A stretch of DNA of 64,000 nt. Source: Lachnospiraceae bacterium MA2020 (GTDB lineage Bacteria; Bacillota; Clostridia; Lachnospirales; Lachnospiraceae). Positions 1 to 7,945 of the stretch are shown here, piece by piece (the first letter of the stretch is position 1; each line of letters begins with the position of its first letter). The notes below the pieces were generated by a model, which did not search any database, was not told the origin of the DNA, and saw nothing but the letters and a program-made list of their open reading frames with translations. The translations under genes and the position numbers were made by a program. The DNA lies in NCBI GenBank assembly GCA_000746015.1, contig JQKK01000011.1, forward strand, positions 62,001 through 126,000, in the 5' to 3' direction.

Positions 1-1
1 C

Positions 2-346
2 GGTGCAAAGAAGCTCGACAATCTTTGCGTTATCGTAGACAACAATGGCCTTCAGATCGACGGACCTGTTGATGAGGTAAACACACCTTATCCTATCGAC
101 AAGAAATTTGAAGCATTTAATTTCCACGTAATAAATGTTGCAGACGGCAACGACTTCGCTCAGCTTCGCGCTGCTTTTGAAGAAGCAAAGGCAACAAAGG
201 GTGTTCCTACAGCTATTGTTATGAAAACTGTAAAGGGCAAGGGCGTATCATTCATGGAGAACCAGGTTGGCTGGCATGGAAAGGCTCCAAACGATGATGA
301 GTATGCTCAGGCTATGGAAGAATTGAATAAGAGAGGTGAAGCGTGA
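2..346 (+). CDS. Transketolase N-terminal subunit (5' truncated)
   Basis: This is the C-terminal end of the thiamine-diphosphate-binding half of a two-subunit transketolase of the non-oxidative pentose phosphate pathway. The window edge removes its start. The visible part carries the cofactor-pocket region (VIVDNNGLQIDGPVDEV) followed by the conserved MKTVKGKGVSFMENQ and WHGKAP stretch. The stop TGA at 344-346 overlaps the start of the second subunit, so the two are translationally coupled. A stop between the halves is the normal split arrangement seen in many Firmicutes and archaea, not a frameshift. Confidence 0.93.
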   Translation, partial: GAKKLDNLCVIVDNNGLQIDGPVDEVNTPYPIDKKFEAFNFHVINVADGNDFAQLRAAFEEAKATKGVPTAIVMKTVKGKGVSFMENQVGWHGKAPNDDEYAQAMEELNKRGEA

Positions 347-1287
347 TGCCAGAAGTAAAGAAAATTGCAACCAGAGACAGCTACGGCAATGCGCTCGTAG
401 AATTAGGTAAAGAACACGAGGACGTTATCGTACTTGATGCGGACCTCGCAGCAGCTACAAAAACAGGTGTATTTAAGAAGGCTTTCCCAGAGCGTCATAT
501 CGACTGCGGTATCGCTGAGTCAAACATGACAGGTATCGCTGCAGGTATCGCTGCAACAGGTAAGGTTCCATTCTGCTCATCATTTGCTATGTTCTCAGCA
601 GGCAGAGCATTTGAGCAGGTTAGAAACTCTATCGGATATCCACACCTCAACGTAAAGATCGGCGCAACACACGCTGGTATCTCTGTAGGTGAAGACGGTG
701 CTACACACCAGTGTAACGAGGATATTGCTCTTATGAGAACTATCCCTGGCATGACAATCATCAATCCTGCAGATGACGTAGAGGCAAGAGCTGCAGTTAA
801 GGCTGCATATGAGCTCGATGGTCCTGTTTATCTTAGATTTGGACGTCTCGCAGTACCTGTTATCAATGACGAGGCTACATATAAGTTTGAGATTGGCAAG
901 GGCATCGTGATGAAAGAGGGCACAGATGTTACTATCGTTGCTACAGGTCTTGAGGTAAATGAGTCACTTGAGGCTGCAAAGCTTCTTGAGGCAGATGGTA
1001 TCAATGCTGAAGTTATCAACATCCATACTATCAAGCCACTTGACGTAGACCTGATCGTTGCTTCTGCAAAGAAGACAGGCAAGGTTGTAACTGTTGAGGA
1101 GCACTCAATCATCGGTGGTCTTGGCGGAGCAGTTGCTGAGGCACTTTCAGAGAAGGCACCTACAAAGATGCTTCGCATCGGCGTAGAAGACACATTCGGA
1201 GAGTCAGGCCCTGCAGTAGCACTTCTTGAGAAGTATGGCCTTGATTCAAAGGGAATCTATGCAAAGGTAAAGGAGTTCATGAAGTGA
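346..1287 (+). CDS. Transketolase C-terminal subunit
   Basis: This 313-residue protein is the pyrimidine-binding plus C-terminal half of split transketolase, which moves two-carbon ketol units between sugar phosphates. Recognisable blocks are GIAESNMTGIAAGIAATGKVP (E of the ThDP site), GATHAGISVGEDGATHQ, and the C-terminal domain with TVEEHSIIGGLGGAVAE. I chose ATG 346 because GAGGTGAA at 333-340 sits about six bases upstream; a GTG at 343 in the same frame is an alternative that adds one residue. Its own end overlaps the rpe start, giving a three-gene pentose phosphate operon. Confidence 0.93.
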   Translation: MPEVKKIATRDSYGNALVELGKEHEDVIVLDADLAAATKTGVFKKAFPERHIDCGIAESNMTGIAAGIAATGKVPFCSSFAMFSAGRAFEQVRNSIGYPHLNVKIGATHAGISVGEDGATHQCNEDIALMRTIPGMTIINPADDVEARAAVKAAYELDGPVYLRFGRLAVPVINDEATYKFEIGKGIVMKEGTDVTIVATGLEVNESLEAAKLLEADGINAEVINIHTIKPLDVDLIVASAKKTGKVVTVEEHSIIGGLGGAVAEALSEKAPTKMLRIGVEDTFGESGPAVALLEKYGLDSKGIYAKVKEFMK

Positions 1288-1976
1288 AAACAATCTTTGC
1301 ACCATCAATCCTTTCAGCGGATTTTTCAAAATTAGGCGCATGTATGGCTCTTACAGAGAGAGCTGGAGCACAGTATGCCCATATAGATGTCATGGATGGT
1401 ATGTTTGTACCAAATATTTCTTTCGGAATGCCTGTGATAAAGAGCATCCGTAAAGAGTCTAATCTGGTATTTGACGTACACATGATGGTCGAGAGACCTG
1501 AGCGTTATATTGATGCTATAGCTGAGAGTGGAGCTGATATAATTACATTTCATCTTGAGGCAACTGAGCATGCGGCAGAGATAATAGACAGGATACATGA
1601 CCTTGGCAAAAAGGCAGGTATTTCTATCAAGCCAAATACCTCAGTTTATGATATCGAGCCATATATGTCAGATATTGACATGTTGCTCATCATGACAGTT
1701 GAGCCGGGACTTGGAGGGCAGAAGTACATCGAGTCTTCTACAGCCAAGATACGTGAGGCAAGACGTGCATTTGAGGAAGCCGGTATCGACATCGACATCG
1801 AAGTTGACGGTGGCATCAAGCGTGAAAATGTTGAAGTTGTGCTTAATGCGGGTGCAAATGTCATAGTAGCAGGCTCGGCAGTATACGACGGAAATATCTA
1901 TGACAATACGAGAAGCTTCATCGAGCTTTTTGAAGAAAGAGAAAAACTTAGAAAAGATACAATGAATCTTTTGTAA
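1284..1976 (+). CDS. rpe: Ribulose-phosphate 3-epimerase
   Basis: This 230-residue TIM-barrel enzyme interconverts ribulose 5-phosphate and xylulose 5-phosphate. The family signature is complete: APSILSADFSKLG at the N terminus, HIDVMDGMFVPNISFG with metal-site His and Asp, FDVHMMVERPERYI, MTVEPGLGGQKYI, EVDGGIKREN with the second catalytic Asp, and the phosphate-binding AGANVIVAGSAVY. The GTG start overlaps the transketolase stop by four bases (GTGA), so it is the last gene of the transketolase operon. A strong terminator follows at once. Confidence 0.96.
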   Translation: MKTIFAPSILSADFSKLGACMALTERAGAQYAHIDVMDGMFVPNISFGMPVIKSIRKESNLVFDVHMMVERPERYIDAIAESGADIITFHLEATEHAAEIIDRIHDLGKKAGISIKPNTSVYDIEPYMSDIDMLLIMTVEPGLGGQKYIESSTAKIREARRAFEEAGIDIDIEVDGGIKRENVEVVLNAGANVIVAGSAVYDGNIYDNTRSFIELFEEREKLRKDTMNLL

Positions 1977-1984
1977 ATTAAATG

Positions 1985-2023
1985 ATATCCGGAGGACTTT
2001 GGTTCTCCGGATATTGCTTTTTT
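1985..2023 (+). terminator. Intrinsic terminator of the transketolase-rpe operon
   Basis: A perfect 10-bp stem (1985-1994 with 2005-2014, ATATCCGGAG/CTCCGGATAT) with a 10-base loop is followed by a run of seven T. Confidence 0.9.
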
Positions 2024-2039
2024 AAATAAAAAAACTATA

Positions 2040-2078
2040 ATTATAATGATTGAAATAATATATTTCAATCATTATAAT
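2040..2078. repeat. Perfect 18-bp AT-rich inverted repeat before murC
   Basis: Arms 2040-2057 and 2061-2078 are perfectly complementary with a three-base spacer. It lies between the rpe terminator and murC. No T-run follows on the plus strand, so it is not a typical terminator for rpe. About 7 bases further on, GCACGGAT occurs twice (2085-2092, 2095-2102), spaced one helical turn. The whole could be an operator or leader structure for murC. Confidence 0.6.
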
Positions 2079-2135
2079 CGCTCCGCACGGATGTGCACGG
2101 ATTTGCGAAAAGTATAAAAGGAAGGTTTATATAAA

Positions 2136-3512
2136 ATGCAAAAGTTTGATTTTGGCAATAAGATGCATATTCATTTTATAGGTATCGGTGGTATCAGTAT
2201 GAGTGGTATTGCGGAGCTGCTTCTGTCTAAGGGATTTACTGTTTCAGGCTCTGACAGCAAGGAAAGCGATATCACAAAGAGACTTGAGAGTCTTGGGGCA
2301 AAGGTATCAGTGCCCCAGTCTGCTGACAATATCACTGATGATATCGATCTTGTGACATACACAGCGGCTATACATGAGGATAATCCGGAGCTGCAGGCAG
2401 TACGTGCCAAGGGTATCAAGGCTTTCTCAAGAGCTGATATTCTCGGTGAGATCATGCGTAACTATGATTTCCCTGTTTCTGTTGCAGGTACACATGGCAA
2501 GACTACTACAACATCAATGCTCTCAGAAGCACTTCTGCACGCTGAAAAGGACCCGACCATCTCTGTAGGCGGCATCCTGCCATCTATCGGCGGAAACTTC
2601 CGTGTGGGCGGTGATAGATTCTTTGTAACTGAGGCTTGTGAATATACAAACAGCTTTTTATCATTCTTCCAGAAGATAGGTATCATCCTTAATGTTGATG
2701 CAGATCACCTTGATTTCTTTAAGGATATTGATGATATAAGGCTTTCTTTCCACAAGTTTGCTTCATCTATTCCTGCAGATGGACATCTTATCATCAATGG
2801 TGAGGTGGAAAAGATCGAGAGCATCACAGACGGTCTTGCCTGCAAGGTCATCACTTATGGATGCAATGAGAAGTATGACTACTACGCTACTGATATCAAA
2901 TATGATGCTCTTGCACATGCATCATATGAGCTCCATCACGGAGATAAGGTACTTGGACGTCTCAAGCTTTCTGTACCTGGTGTACACAATGTTTACAATT
3001 CAATGGCAGCATTTATCGCGTGTGAGCTTTTGGGACTTGGATTTGATGAGACAGCAGCGGCATTTGAGGCATATCATGGCACAGACAGACGTTTCCAGAA
3101 GAAGGGCGAGCTCAACGGCACAGTGATCATCGATGACTATGCACATCATCCGACAGAGATAGAGGCTACTATCAATGCAGCAAAGCATTGTCCTCACCGC
3201 ACTATCTGGGTTGCTTTCCAGCCACACACATATACAAGGACAAAGGCGCTCTTTAAGGAATTTGCAGCAGCTCTTGCAAAAGCAGACAAGGTCGTGCTTG
3301 CAGACATATATGCGGCAAGAGAGACTGATACTCTTGGTGTAAGCTCGAAACTATTGGCAGATGAGATAAAGAAAAATGGTACTGACGCATACTATTTTGG
3401 TAGTTTTGCAGAAATTGAAAAATTTTTACAGCAAAATTGTATCAACGGTGATATGTTGATAACAATGGGCGCCGGAGATATATATAAAGTGGGCGAAAGC
3501 TTGCTTAGTTGA
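2136..3512 (+). CDS. murC: UDP-N-acetylmuramate--L-alanine ligase MurC
   Basis: This cytoplasmic ATP-dependent ligase adds L-alanine to UDP-MurNAc, the first amino acid of the peptidoglycan stem. It has 458 residues, normal for the family. It shows the Rossmann-like IHFIGIGGISMSGIAELL near residue 15, the Mur ATP loop GTHGKTTTTSML near residue 118, the ACEYTNSFL and NVDADHLDFF blocks of the central domain, and the C-terminal DDYAHHPTEIEATI. The ATG at 2136 follows AGGAAGG with suitable spacing. It stands alone between two terminators. Confidence 0.97.
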   Translation: MQKFDFGNKMHIHFIGIGGISMSGIAELLLSKGFTVSGSDSKESDITKRLESLGAKVSVPQSADNITDDIDLVTYTAAIHEDNPELQAVRAKGIKAFSRADILGEIMRNYDFPVSVAGTHGKTTTTSMLSEALLHAEKDPTISVGGILPSIGGNFRVGGDRFFVTEACEYTNSFLSFFQKIGIILNVDADHLDFFKDIDDIRLSFHKFASSIPADGHLIINGEVEKIESITDGLACKVITYGCNEKYDYYATDIKYDALAHASYELHHGDKVLGRLKLSVPGVHNVYNSMAAFIACELLGLGFDETAAAFEAYHGTDRRFQKKGELNGTVIIDDYAHHPTEIEATINAAKHCPHRTIWVAFQPHTYTRTKALFKEFAAALAKADKVVLADIYAARETDTLGVSSKLLADEIKKNGTDAYYFGSFAEIEKFLQQNCINGDMLITMGAGDIYKVGESLLS

Positions 3513-3516
3513 TAAC

Positions 3517-3534
3517 TTATCCACATTATCCACA
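3517..3534 (+). promoter_or_regulatory. Two abutting DnaA boxes (first pair)
   Basis: TTATCCACA occurs at 3517-3525 and again, directly adjoining, at 3526-3534. Both match the consensus DnaA 9-mer TTATNCACA exactly and point the same way. The second overlaps the left arm of the murC terminator. A second identical pair follows about 90 bp downstream. Confidence 0.75.
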
Positions 3535-3575
3535 TTTTGATGTGAAAAACTTTTAACATCAGAATGTGGATTTTT
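3529..3575 (+). terminator. murC intrinsic terminator
   Basis: A 15-bp stem with one mismatch (3529-3543 with 3556-3570) is followed by TTTTT at 3571-3575. The left arm shares bases with the second DnaA box. Confidence 0.8.
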
Positions 3576-3613
3576 CATGCCCTATAAATGTGCATCTGTG
3601 AGGATTATTAACA

Positions 3614-3631
3614 TTATCCACATTATCCACA
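3614..3631 (+). promoter_or_regulatory. Two abutting DnaA boxes (second pair)
   Basis: TTATCCACA at 3614-3622 and 3623-3631 repeats the head-to-tail arrangement of the first pair, same orientation. The pair ends 37 bp before the -35 element of the dnaD promoter, so DnaA bound here could influence transcription of the primosome operon. Confidence 0.75.
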
Positions 3632-3668
3632 AAAGCCCGAAAGTGCCTATTTTACGCGGTTTCGGACG

Positions 3669-3697
3669 TTGCGGATTATTTTTTTGAGTGTTATAAT
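3669..3697 (+). promoter_or_regulatory. Promoter of the dnaD-dnaI-PRPP synthetase operon
   Basis: TTGCGG at 3669-3674, a 17-bp spacer and TATAAT at 3692-3697, with TG plus one base directly before the -10 (extended -10). It lies 73 bp before the dnaD start and just downstream of four DnaA boxes. Confidence 0.7.
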
Positions 3698-3770
3698 CTG
3701 TGCGAAGGTAAACGGAATTGATCCGTTATGAAGTATTTTAGTTGTTTTATATATTATTAGGAGAAGACCA

Positions 3771-4871
3771 TTGAAGAACATTGCGCTTTACGAAAAAAGT
3801 AATCTGGGTACAACAGCAATAGCAAATGATTTTATTGATATATACTTAAAAGATGCCAATGAGGCGCAGATAAAGGTATATCTGTATCTTCTTAGATTTG
3901 CATCAGCAGCAAATCCGGTATCAGTGACTGCGATTGCGGATCTTTTTAATTATGCAGAGCGTGATATTATTCGTGCGTTGGAGTATTGGGACAGACAGGG
4001 ACTGCTTTCCCTTGATTATGATGAAAACCGCAATATCCGCGGAATATGTATGAACATACTCCCTCTTACCGGAAAGAATGAGGCAAAGAAAGAAAATGCA
4101 CAGCCGGTGCGTAAAGCTGAGCCTGTATCTGCTCCGGCTGCTTCTGAGATAACAGGAGAAGTAAAGAGCGAGGCTGAGGATGAGATTAAAGGAATTACTA
4201 AGCCTTTCTATGCAAAGGATAAGATAGAGGAGTTTAAGAATCGTGAGGATGTCAGCGAGCTGGTATATCTGGCTGAGCGTTATCTTGGCAGACTTCTAAA
4301 TTCATCTGACTTAAATACACTTCTATTTATATATGACAAGCTTGGCTTTAATGTTGAGCTTATTGAGTACCTTGTTGACTACTGTGTAAGTAATGACCAC
4401 AAGAACATGCACTATATCGAGTCTACTGCCATCAAGTGGCATGAGCAGGGCGTAACAGACATCGCATCTGCAAAGGCTCAGACCAGCGTGTTCAATAAGG
4501 ACTATTTTGCAGTTCTCAGATCTTTTGGTCTTTCGGGAAGAAATCCTGTAAAGAACGAAGTAGACTACATCCGTCGTTGGAAAGAGGACTTTGGTTTTGA
4601 TATGGAGATCATCATTGAGGCCGTGAACCGCACAATGAAGGCTATCGCAAGACCAAGTTTCAGATATGCGGACAAGATTCTTTCTGAGTGGAGAAAGAAG
4701 GGTGCAAAGAGCATGACTGATATCGAAAGGATCGATGCAGAGCACCTGAGAAGCCGTGACAAGGCAGCGAGCCACACAGCTGCAGCGCCAAGACCGGCTG
4801 ATAAGTTCCACAATTTTGAGGAAAGAACATACAATTACGACGAATTAGAAAAGAGATTTGTAAAGAACTGA
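3771..4871 (+). CDS. DnaD-domain replication initiation protein
   Basis: This 366-residue protein belongs to the DnaD/DnaB primosome family that helps load the replicative helicase in Firmicutes. An N-terminal winged-helix-like region (about residues 15-95, ending at the NIRGICMNILPL strand) is followed by a low-complexity linker rich in Ala, Glu and Lys, and then two DnaD-type helical repeats (about 150-225 and 240-305). The second contains FGLSGRNPVKNEVDYIRRW. The start is TTG at 3771, supported by TAGGAGAAG a few bases upstream. Ten bases separate it from the ATPase gene next door, which fits a loader pair. I cannot tell DnaB-like from DnaD-like function. Confidence 0.85.
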   Translation: MKNIALYEKSNLGTTAIANDFIDIYLKDANEAQIKVYLYLLRFASAANPVSVTAIADLFNYAERDIIRALEYWDRQGLLSLDYDENRNIRGICMNILPLTGKNEAKKENAQPVRKAEPVSAPAASEITGEVKSEAEDEIKGITKPFYAKDKIEEFKNREDVSELVYLAERYLGRLLNSSDLNTLLFIYDKLGFNVELIEYLVDYCVSNDHKNMHYIESTAIKWHEQGVTDIASAKAQTSVFNKDYFAVLRSFGLSGRNPVKNEVDYIRRWKEDFGFDMEIIIEAVNRTMKAIARPSFRYADKILSEWRKKGAKSMTDIERIDAEHLRSRDKAASHTAAAPRPADKFHNFEERTYNYDELEKRFVKN

Positions 4872-4881
4872 GGTAGATCAT

Positions 4882-5832
4882 ATGGCACTTACTGAAGGGC
4901 AGTACAAAGATATAATGGATGGCTATGAGCGCAGGCGCAATGAGAGTGAGGAATCTGCGCGCCACCGCAAGATGGAGATACATGCAAAGCTCCCGTACAG
5001 CAAGTCACTTGATGACAGGATCGCAGATATTTCGGCGGATGCGGCAAAGCGCTATATACAAGGCGACAGAGATGCTTTTGCGGGACTTAAAGAAGAGATA
5101 GCAAGTCTTGTGGAAGAAAAGAAAAAGCTTCTTAGCGACAATGGCTTTCCATCAGATTATCTGGAAGTAAAATATACCTGCCCAGATTGTAAGGACACCG
5201 GATATATCGGACCTGCCAAATGTCATTGCCTTAAACAGCGTATTATTAACGAGCTTTACCAACAATCGAGCATTATGGATGTGCTTAAAAAGGAAAATTT
5301 TAACAGTTTTAGACTTGATATTTATCCGAATTATGTGCAATCCGAAATGCAGACCGTTTATAATAATGCAAAAGACTTTGTTGACAAATTTGCAAATGTA
5401 TATCGCAATATGCTATTCTTAGGAAATGTGGGAAGCGGTAAGACTTTCTTGAGTAACTGCATCGCCAAAGCTGTCTTGGACAAAGGCTATTCTGTCGTTT
5501 ATTTTTCAGCATTCAGGCTGTTTGACACACTGGCGCAGCACGTTTTCAATAAAAATGGTGACGAGGACAGCGCATCTGAAGTTTATCAGAGCATTTTCAA
5601 CGCAGATCTTCTTATAATAGATGATCTTGGAACTGAAAATACAAATTCATTTACAAGGACGCAGCTGTTTTTGATCATAAATGAGAGAGATCTCCGCAGA
5701 CACTCGACGATCATATCTTCTAATCTGTCACTGCAAAGACTGCAGGATGAGTACACTGAGCGAGTCAGCTCACGTCTCATAAGCGGATATGATATCTTTA
5801 AGTTTAATAGTACAGACCTTAGACTAAAGTAA
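4882..5832 (+). CDS. DnaI/DnaC-like helicase-loader ATPase
   Basis: This 316-residue AAA+ protein resembles DnaI/DnaC helicase loaders. The N-terminal helical part carries a zinc-binding cluster CPDCKDTGYIGPAKCHC (about residues 95-112). The ATPase core has Walker A GNVGSGKTFLSNCIAK (about 180-190), Walker B LLIIDDLGTE and a sensor region TIISSNLSLQ, with arginine-finger candidate SSRLISGYD. In B. subtilis the equivalent loader works with DnaD and DnaB to place the helicase at oriC and at stalled forks. Its position directly after the DnaD-domain gene supports this role. Confidence 0.9.
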   Translation: MALTEGQYKDIMDGYERRRNESEESARHRKMEIHAKLPYSKSLDDRIADISADAAKRYIQGDRDAFAGLKEEIASLVEEKKKLLSDNGFPSDYLEVKYTCPDCKDTGYIGPAKCHCLKQRIINELYQQSSIMDVLKKENFNSFRLDIYPNYVQSEMQTVYNNAKDFVDKFANVYRNMLFLGNVGSGKTFLSNCIAKAVLDKGYSVVYFSAFRLFDTLAQHVFNKNGDEDSASEVYQSIFNADLLIIDDLGTENTNSFTRTQLFLIINERDLRRHSTIISSNLSLQRLQDEYTERVSSRLISGYDIFKFNSTDLRLK

Positions 5833-5871
5833 CAAATTCATGGTTCTTAATGAAAGGATGGCACGTTAGGC

Positions 5872-7056
5872 ATGGCAATTCATGAAGGAAAGCGTAAGCT
5901 TGAAAGCATACCTGTAGGAAAGCTCGGAGTAATTTCACTTGAGAGCTGCAAGTCTCTTGGTGAGAAGGTTGATAAGTACCTTGTTGACTGGAGGACAGAG
6001 AGGGAGAATGAGCACAAGAATACGCTTGCTTTTTCGGGTTATCAGAGGGATTCTTACCTTATAAACACCAAAATCTCAAGATTTGGTACAGGTGAAGCAA
6101 AGGGTGCTATCAAAGAGTCTATCAGAGGTATGGATCTTTTCCTTATGGTAGATGTCTGCAATTACAGTATGACATATAAGGTATGTGGCAAGGAGAACCA
6201 TATGTCTCCTGATGATCACTATGCTGACCTTAAGCGTATCATTGCAGCGCTTGGCGGTAAGGCCCGCAGGATCAGTGTTATCATGCCGTTCCTTTATGAA
6301 GGACGTCAGCACAAGAGGACTTCAAGAGAGTCACTTGACTGCGCTATCGCTCTTCAGGAGCTTGTAAAGATGGGTGTTGACAACATCATCACTTTTGATG
6401 CTCACGACGCACGTGTACAGAATGCTATTCCGCTTCGCGGTTTTGAGACAATTCAGCCTGCATATCAGTTCATGAAGGGTCTTCTTAACAGCGTAAAGGA
6501 TCTCAAGATTGATGCAAAGAACATGATGGTCATCAGCCCGGATGAAGGCGGAATGAACAGAGCTATCTATCTTGCAAACGTGCTCGGTCTTGATATGGGT
6601 ATGTTCTACAAGAGACGTGACTACACAAGAGTAGTAGACGGAAAGAACCCTATCGTTGCTCATGAGTTCCTCGGTGCAAACGTTGAGGGCAAGGACGTGC
6701 TAGTTATCGACGACATGATCTCATCAGGTGAGAGTATCCTCGATGTAGCTTCTGAGCTTAAGCAGCGCAAGGCAAAGCGTATCTTTGTAATGGCTACATT
6801 TGGTCTTTTCACAAATGGCTTAAAGGCATTTGATGAGGCATACGAAGGCGGTCTTATAGATAAAGTGCTTACAACAAACTGTGTATATCAGTCACCTGAG
6901 CTTCTTCAGAGAGACTGGTACGTATCATGTGACATGAGCAAGTACATTGCTTTCATCATCGATACACTTAACCATGATTCATCTATCAGCGATCTTCTCA
7001 ATCCTAATAACAGGATCCAGAGACTCGTTGCCAGATATAAGGAAGGGTTGCTTTAA
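5872..7056 (+). CDS. Divergent, long ribose-phosphate pyrophosphokinase
   Basis: This is probably a PRPP synthetase, making phosphoribosyl pyrophosphate from ribose 5-phosphate and ATP for nucleotide, His and Trp synthesis. Family blocks can be followed in order: IKESIRGMDLFLMVDV, VIMPFLYEGRQHKRTSRESL, TFDAHDARVQNAIP, VISPDEGGMNRAIYLA, FYKRRDY, and the PRPP loop VLVIDDMISSGESI. At 394 residues it is about 80 longer than usual. The usual LHA metal-site motif reads DAHDA and the DTAGT loop reads MISSGES. The extra length is mainly at the N terminus and around residues 100-120. It ends the dnaD operon and has its own terminator. Confidence 0.85.
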   Translation: MAIHEGKRKLESIPVGKLGVISLESCKSLGEKVDKYLVDWRTERENEHKNTLAFSGYQRDSYLINTKISRFGTGEAKGAIKESIRGMDLFLMVDVCNYSMTYKVCGKENHMSPDDHYADLKRIIAALGGKARRISVIMPFLYEGRQHKRTSRESLDCAIALQELVKMGVDNIITFDAHDARVQNAIPLRGFETIQPAYQFMKGLLNSVKDLKIDAKNMMVISPDEGGMNRAIYLANVLGLDMGMFYKRRDYTRVVDGKNPIVAHEFLGANVEGKDVLVIDDMISSGESILDVASELKQRKAKRIFVMATFGLFTNGLKAFDEAYEGGLIDKVLTTNCVYQSPELLQRDWYVSCDMSKYIAFIIDTLNHDSSISDLLNPNNRIQRLVARYKEGLL

Positions 7057-7062
7057 TATGAG

Positions 7063-7104
7063 AAAGGTGCAGGAAACCGTGTGAAGTTTCCTGCACCTTT
7101 TTTT
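7063..7104 (+). terminator. Terminator after the PRPP synthetase gene
   Basis: A perfect 15-bp stem (7063-7077 with 7086-7100) with an 8-base loop is followed by seven T. It marks the end of the housekeeping block and the left edge of the AT-rich island. Confidence 0.92.
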
Positions 7105-7132
7105 AGTTTTCTGCTTATCTCAATGTTATAAA

Positions 7133-7945
7133 TTAATTAACGAATAAATATTGATATTTCCTCATCTGTTCACATATACAATCATATACTCTCGCCTTTA
7201 TTTCATCGCTATAAATATTATCTTCCTCAAGTATTTTTCTAACATATGCTTTATCAAAATTGAATTTTAAGTTATATCCAAACACTTTCTCCGCGACATC
7301 CAGTTGCTTGTCAAAACTCATATCTATAGTCTTTGAATTTACGCTAGATATAAGCTCATATAGATCAACGCCAAGCGGATAATCCATTTTTAAATCTGAT
7401 AATAGCCCGGCGCCATTATCAAATATAGGACTATAACAAAAACTTCCATCTTTCTTCATTATTACTGCGATATTATGCATATGCCTGTCTTCATTCAAAA
7501 ATACGGCATCGATTGTCAGCAATATGCTCAAATACACACCAAAGTTCCTAATACCTGTAAGATGTTCTACCTGTTCTATCAGAAACAACATCCTATTCTC
7601 GGTATTTTGTATTGCAAATATATCTTTATATAAACTTTTACCCCTATGAATTTGGTAAAGTCTTTCAAGCGTAATTAGCTGACTACCCTCATCTAAGAAA
7701 TTAAAGCTATAGCATCCAGAAAATTCTTTATGTTTATATTTGATAATCTCTGTGTGGTACTCAACAAATTCATTTTCCTTCAGATTTGTCTTTTTTAGAA
7801 GCTGTGAAATTACATATTCACTAAGCCCCTCATAGCCTGTATTGTCAGCTTTATACCATACATCATCCCGTAGCCATTTTGTCTGGTTTCCCTTTGATGA
7901 TTTACGATTATCCATTCTGACATCTTTTTCAAATAATTCTATCAT
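7133..7945 (-). CDS. HipA/CtkA-like Ser/Thr kinase (probable toxin)
   Basis: This protein of about 270 residues has the C-terminal kinase core of HipA-fold kinases. Visible are NEDRHMHNIAVI (catalytic loop with NxDRHxxN) around residue 150 and YSPIFDNGAGLL (metal-binding FDNG, the DFG equivalent) around residue 172. Members of this fold phosphorylate translation factors or tRNA synthetases and cause growth arrest. It lacks the N-terminal HipA subdomain; a companion domain may sit on the partner protein encoded upstream. The ATG at 7945 overlaps the stop of that partner (translational coupling); a GTG at 7948 is an alternative start. The target is unknown. Base use is clearly more AT-rich than in the neighbouring housekeeping genes. 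Confidence 0.75.
   Translation of the reverse strand: MIELFEKDVRMDNRKSSKGNQTKWLRDDVWYKADNTGYEGLSEYVISQLLKKTNLKENEFVEYHTEIIKYKHKEFSGCYSFNFLDEGSQLITLERLYQIHRGKSLYKDIFAIQNTENRMLFLIEQVEHLTGIRNFGVYLSILLTIDAVFLNEDRHMHNIAVIMKKDGSFCYSPIFDNGAGLLSDLKMDYPLGVDLYELISSVNSKTIDMSFDKQLDVAEKVFGYNLKFNFDKAYVRKILEEDNIYSDEIKARVYDCICEQMRKYQYLFVN

Noticed and set aside
343-346. Frameshift splitting transketolase
   Set aside because: Each half is a complete domain set with its own start and ribosome site; split transketolase is a known normal form.
3517-3697. DnaA-box cluster read as the chromosomal origin
   Set aside because: No dnaA, dnaN or AT-rich unwinding stretch with further boxes is near. Four boxes in one orientation before dnaD fit regulation or titration better.
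4323-4811. 162-codon antisense open frame in the DnaD gene
   Set aside because: No ribosome site or family resemblance; the opposite strand is a well-supported gene.
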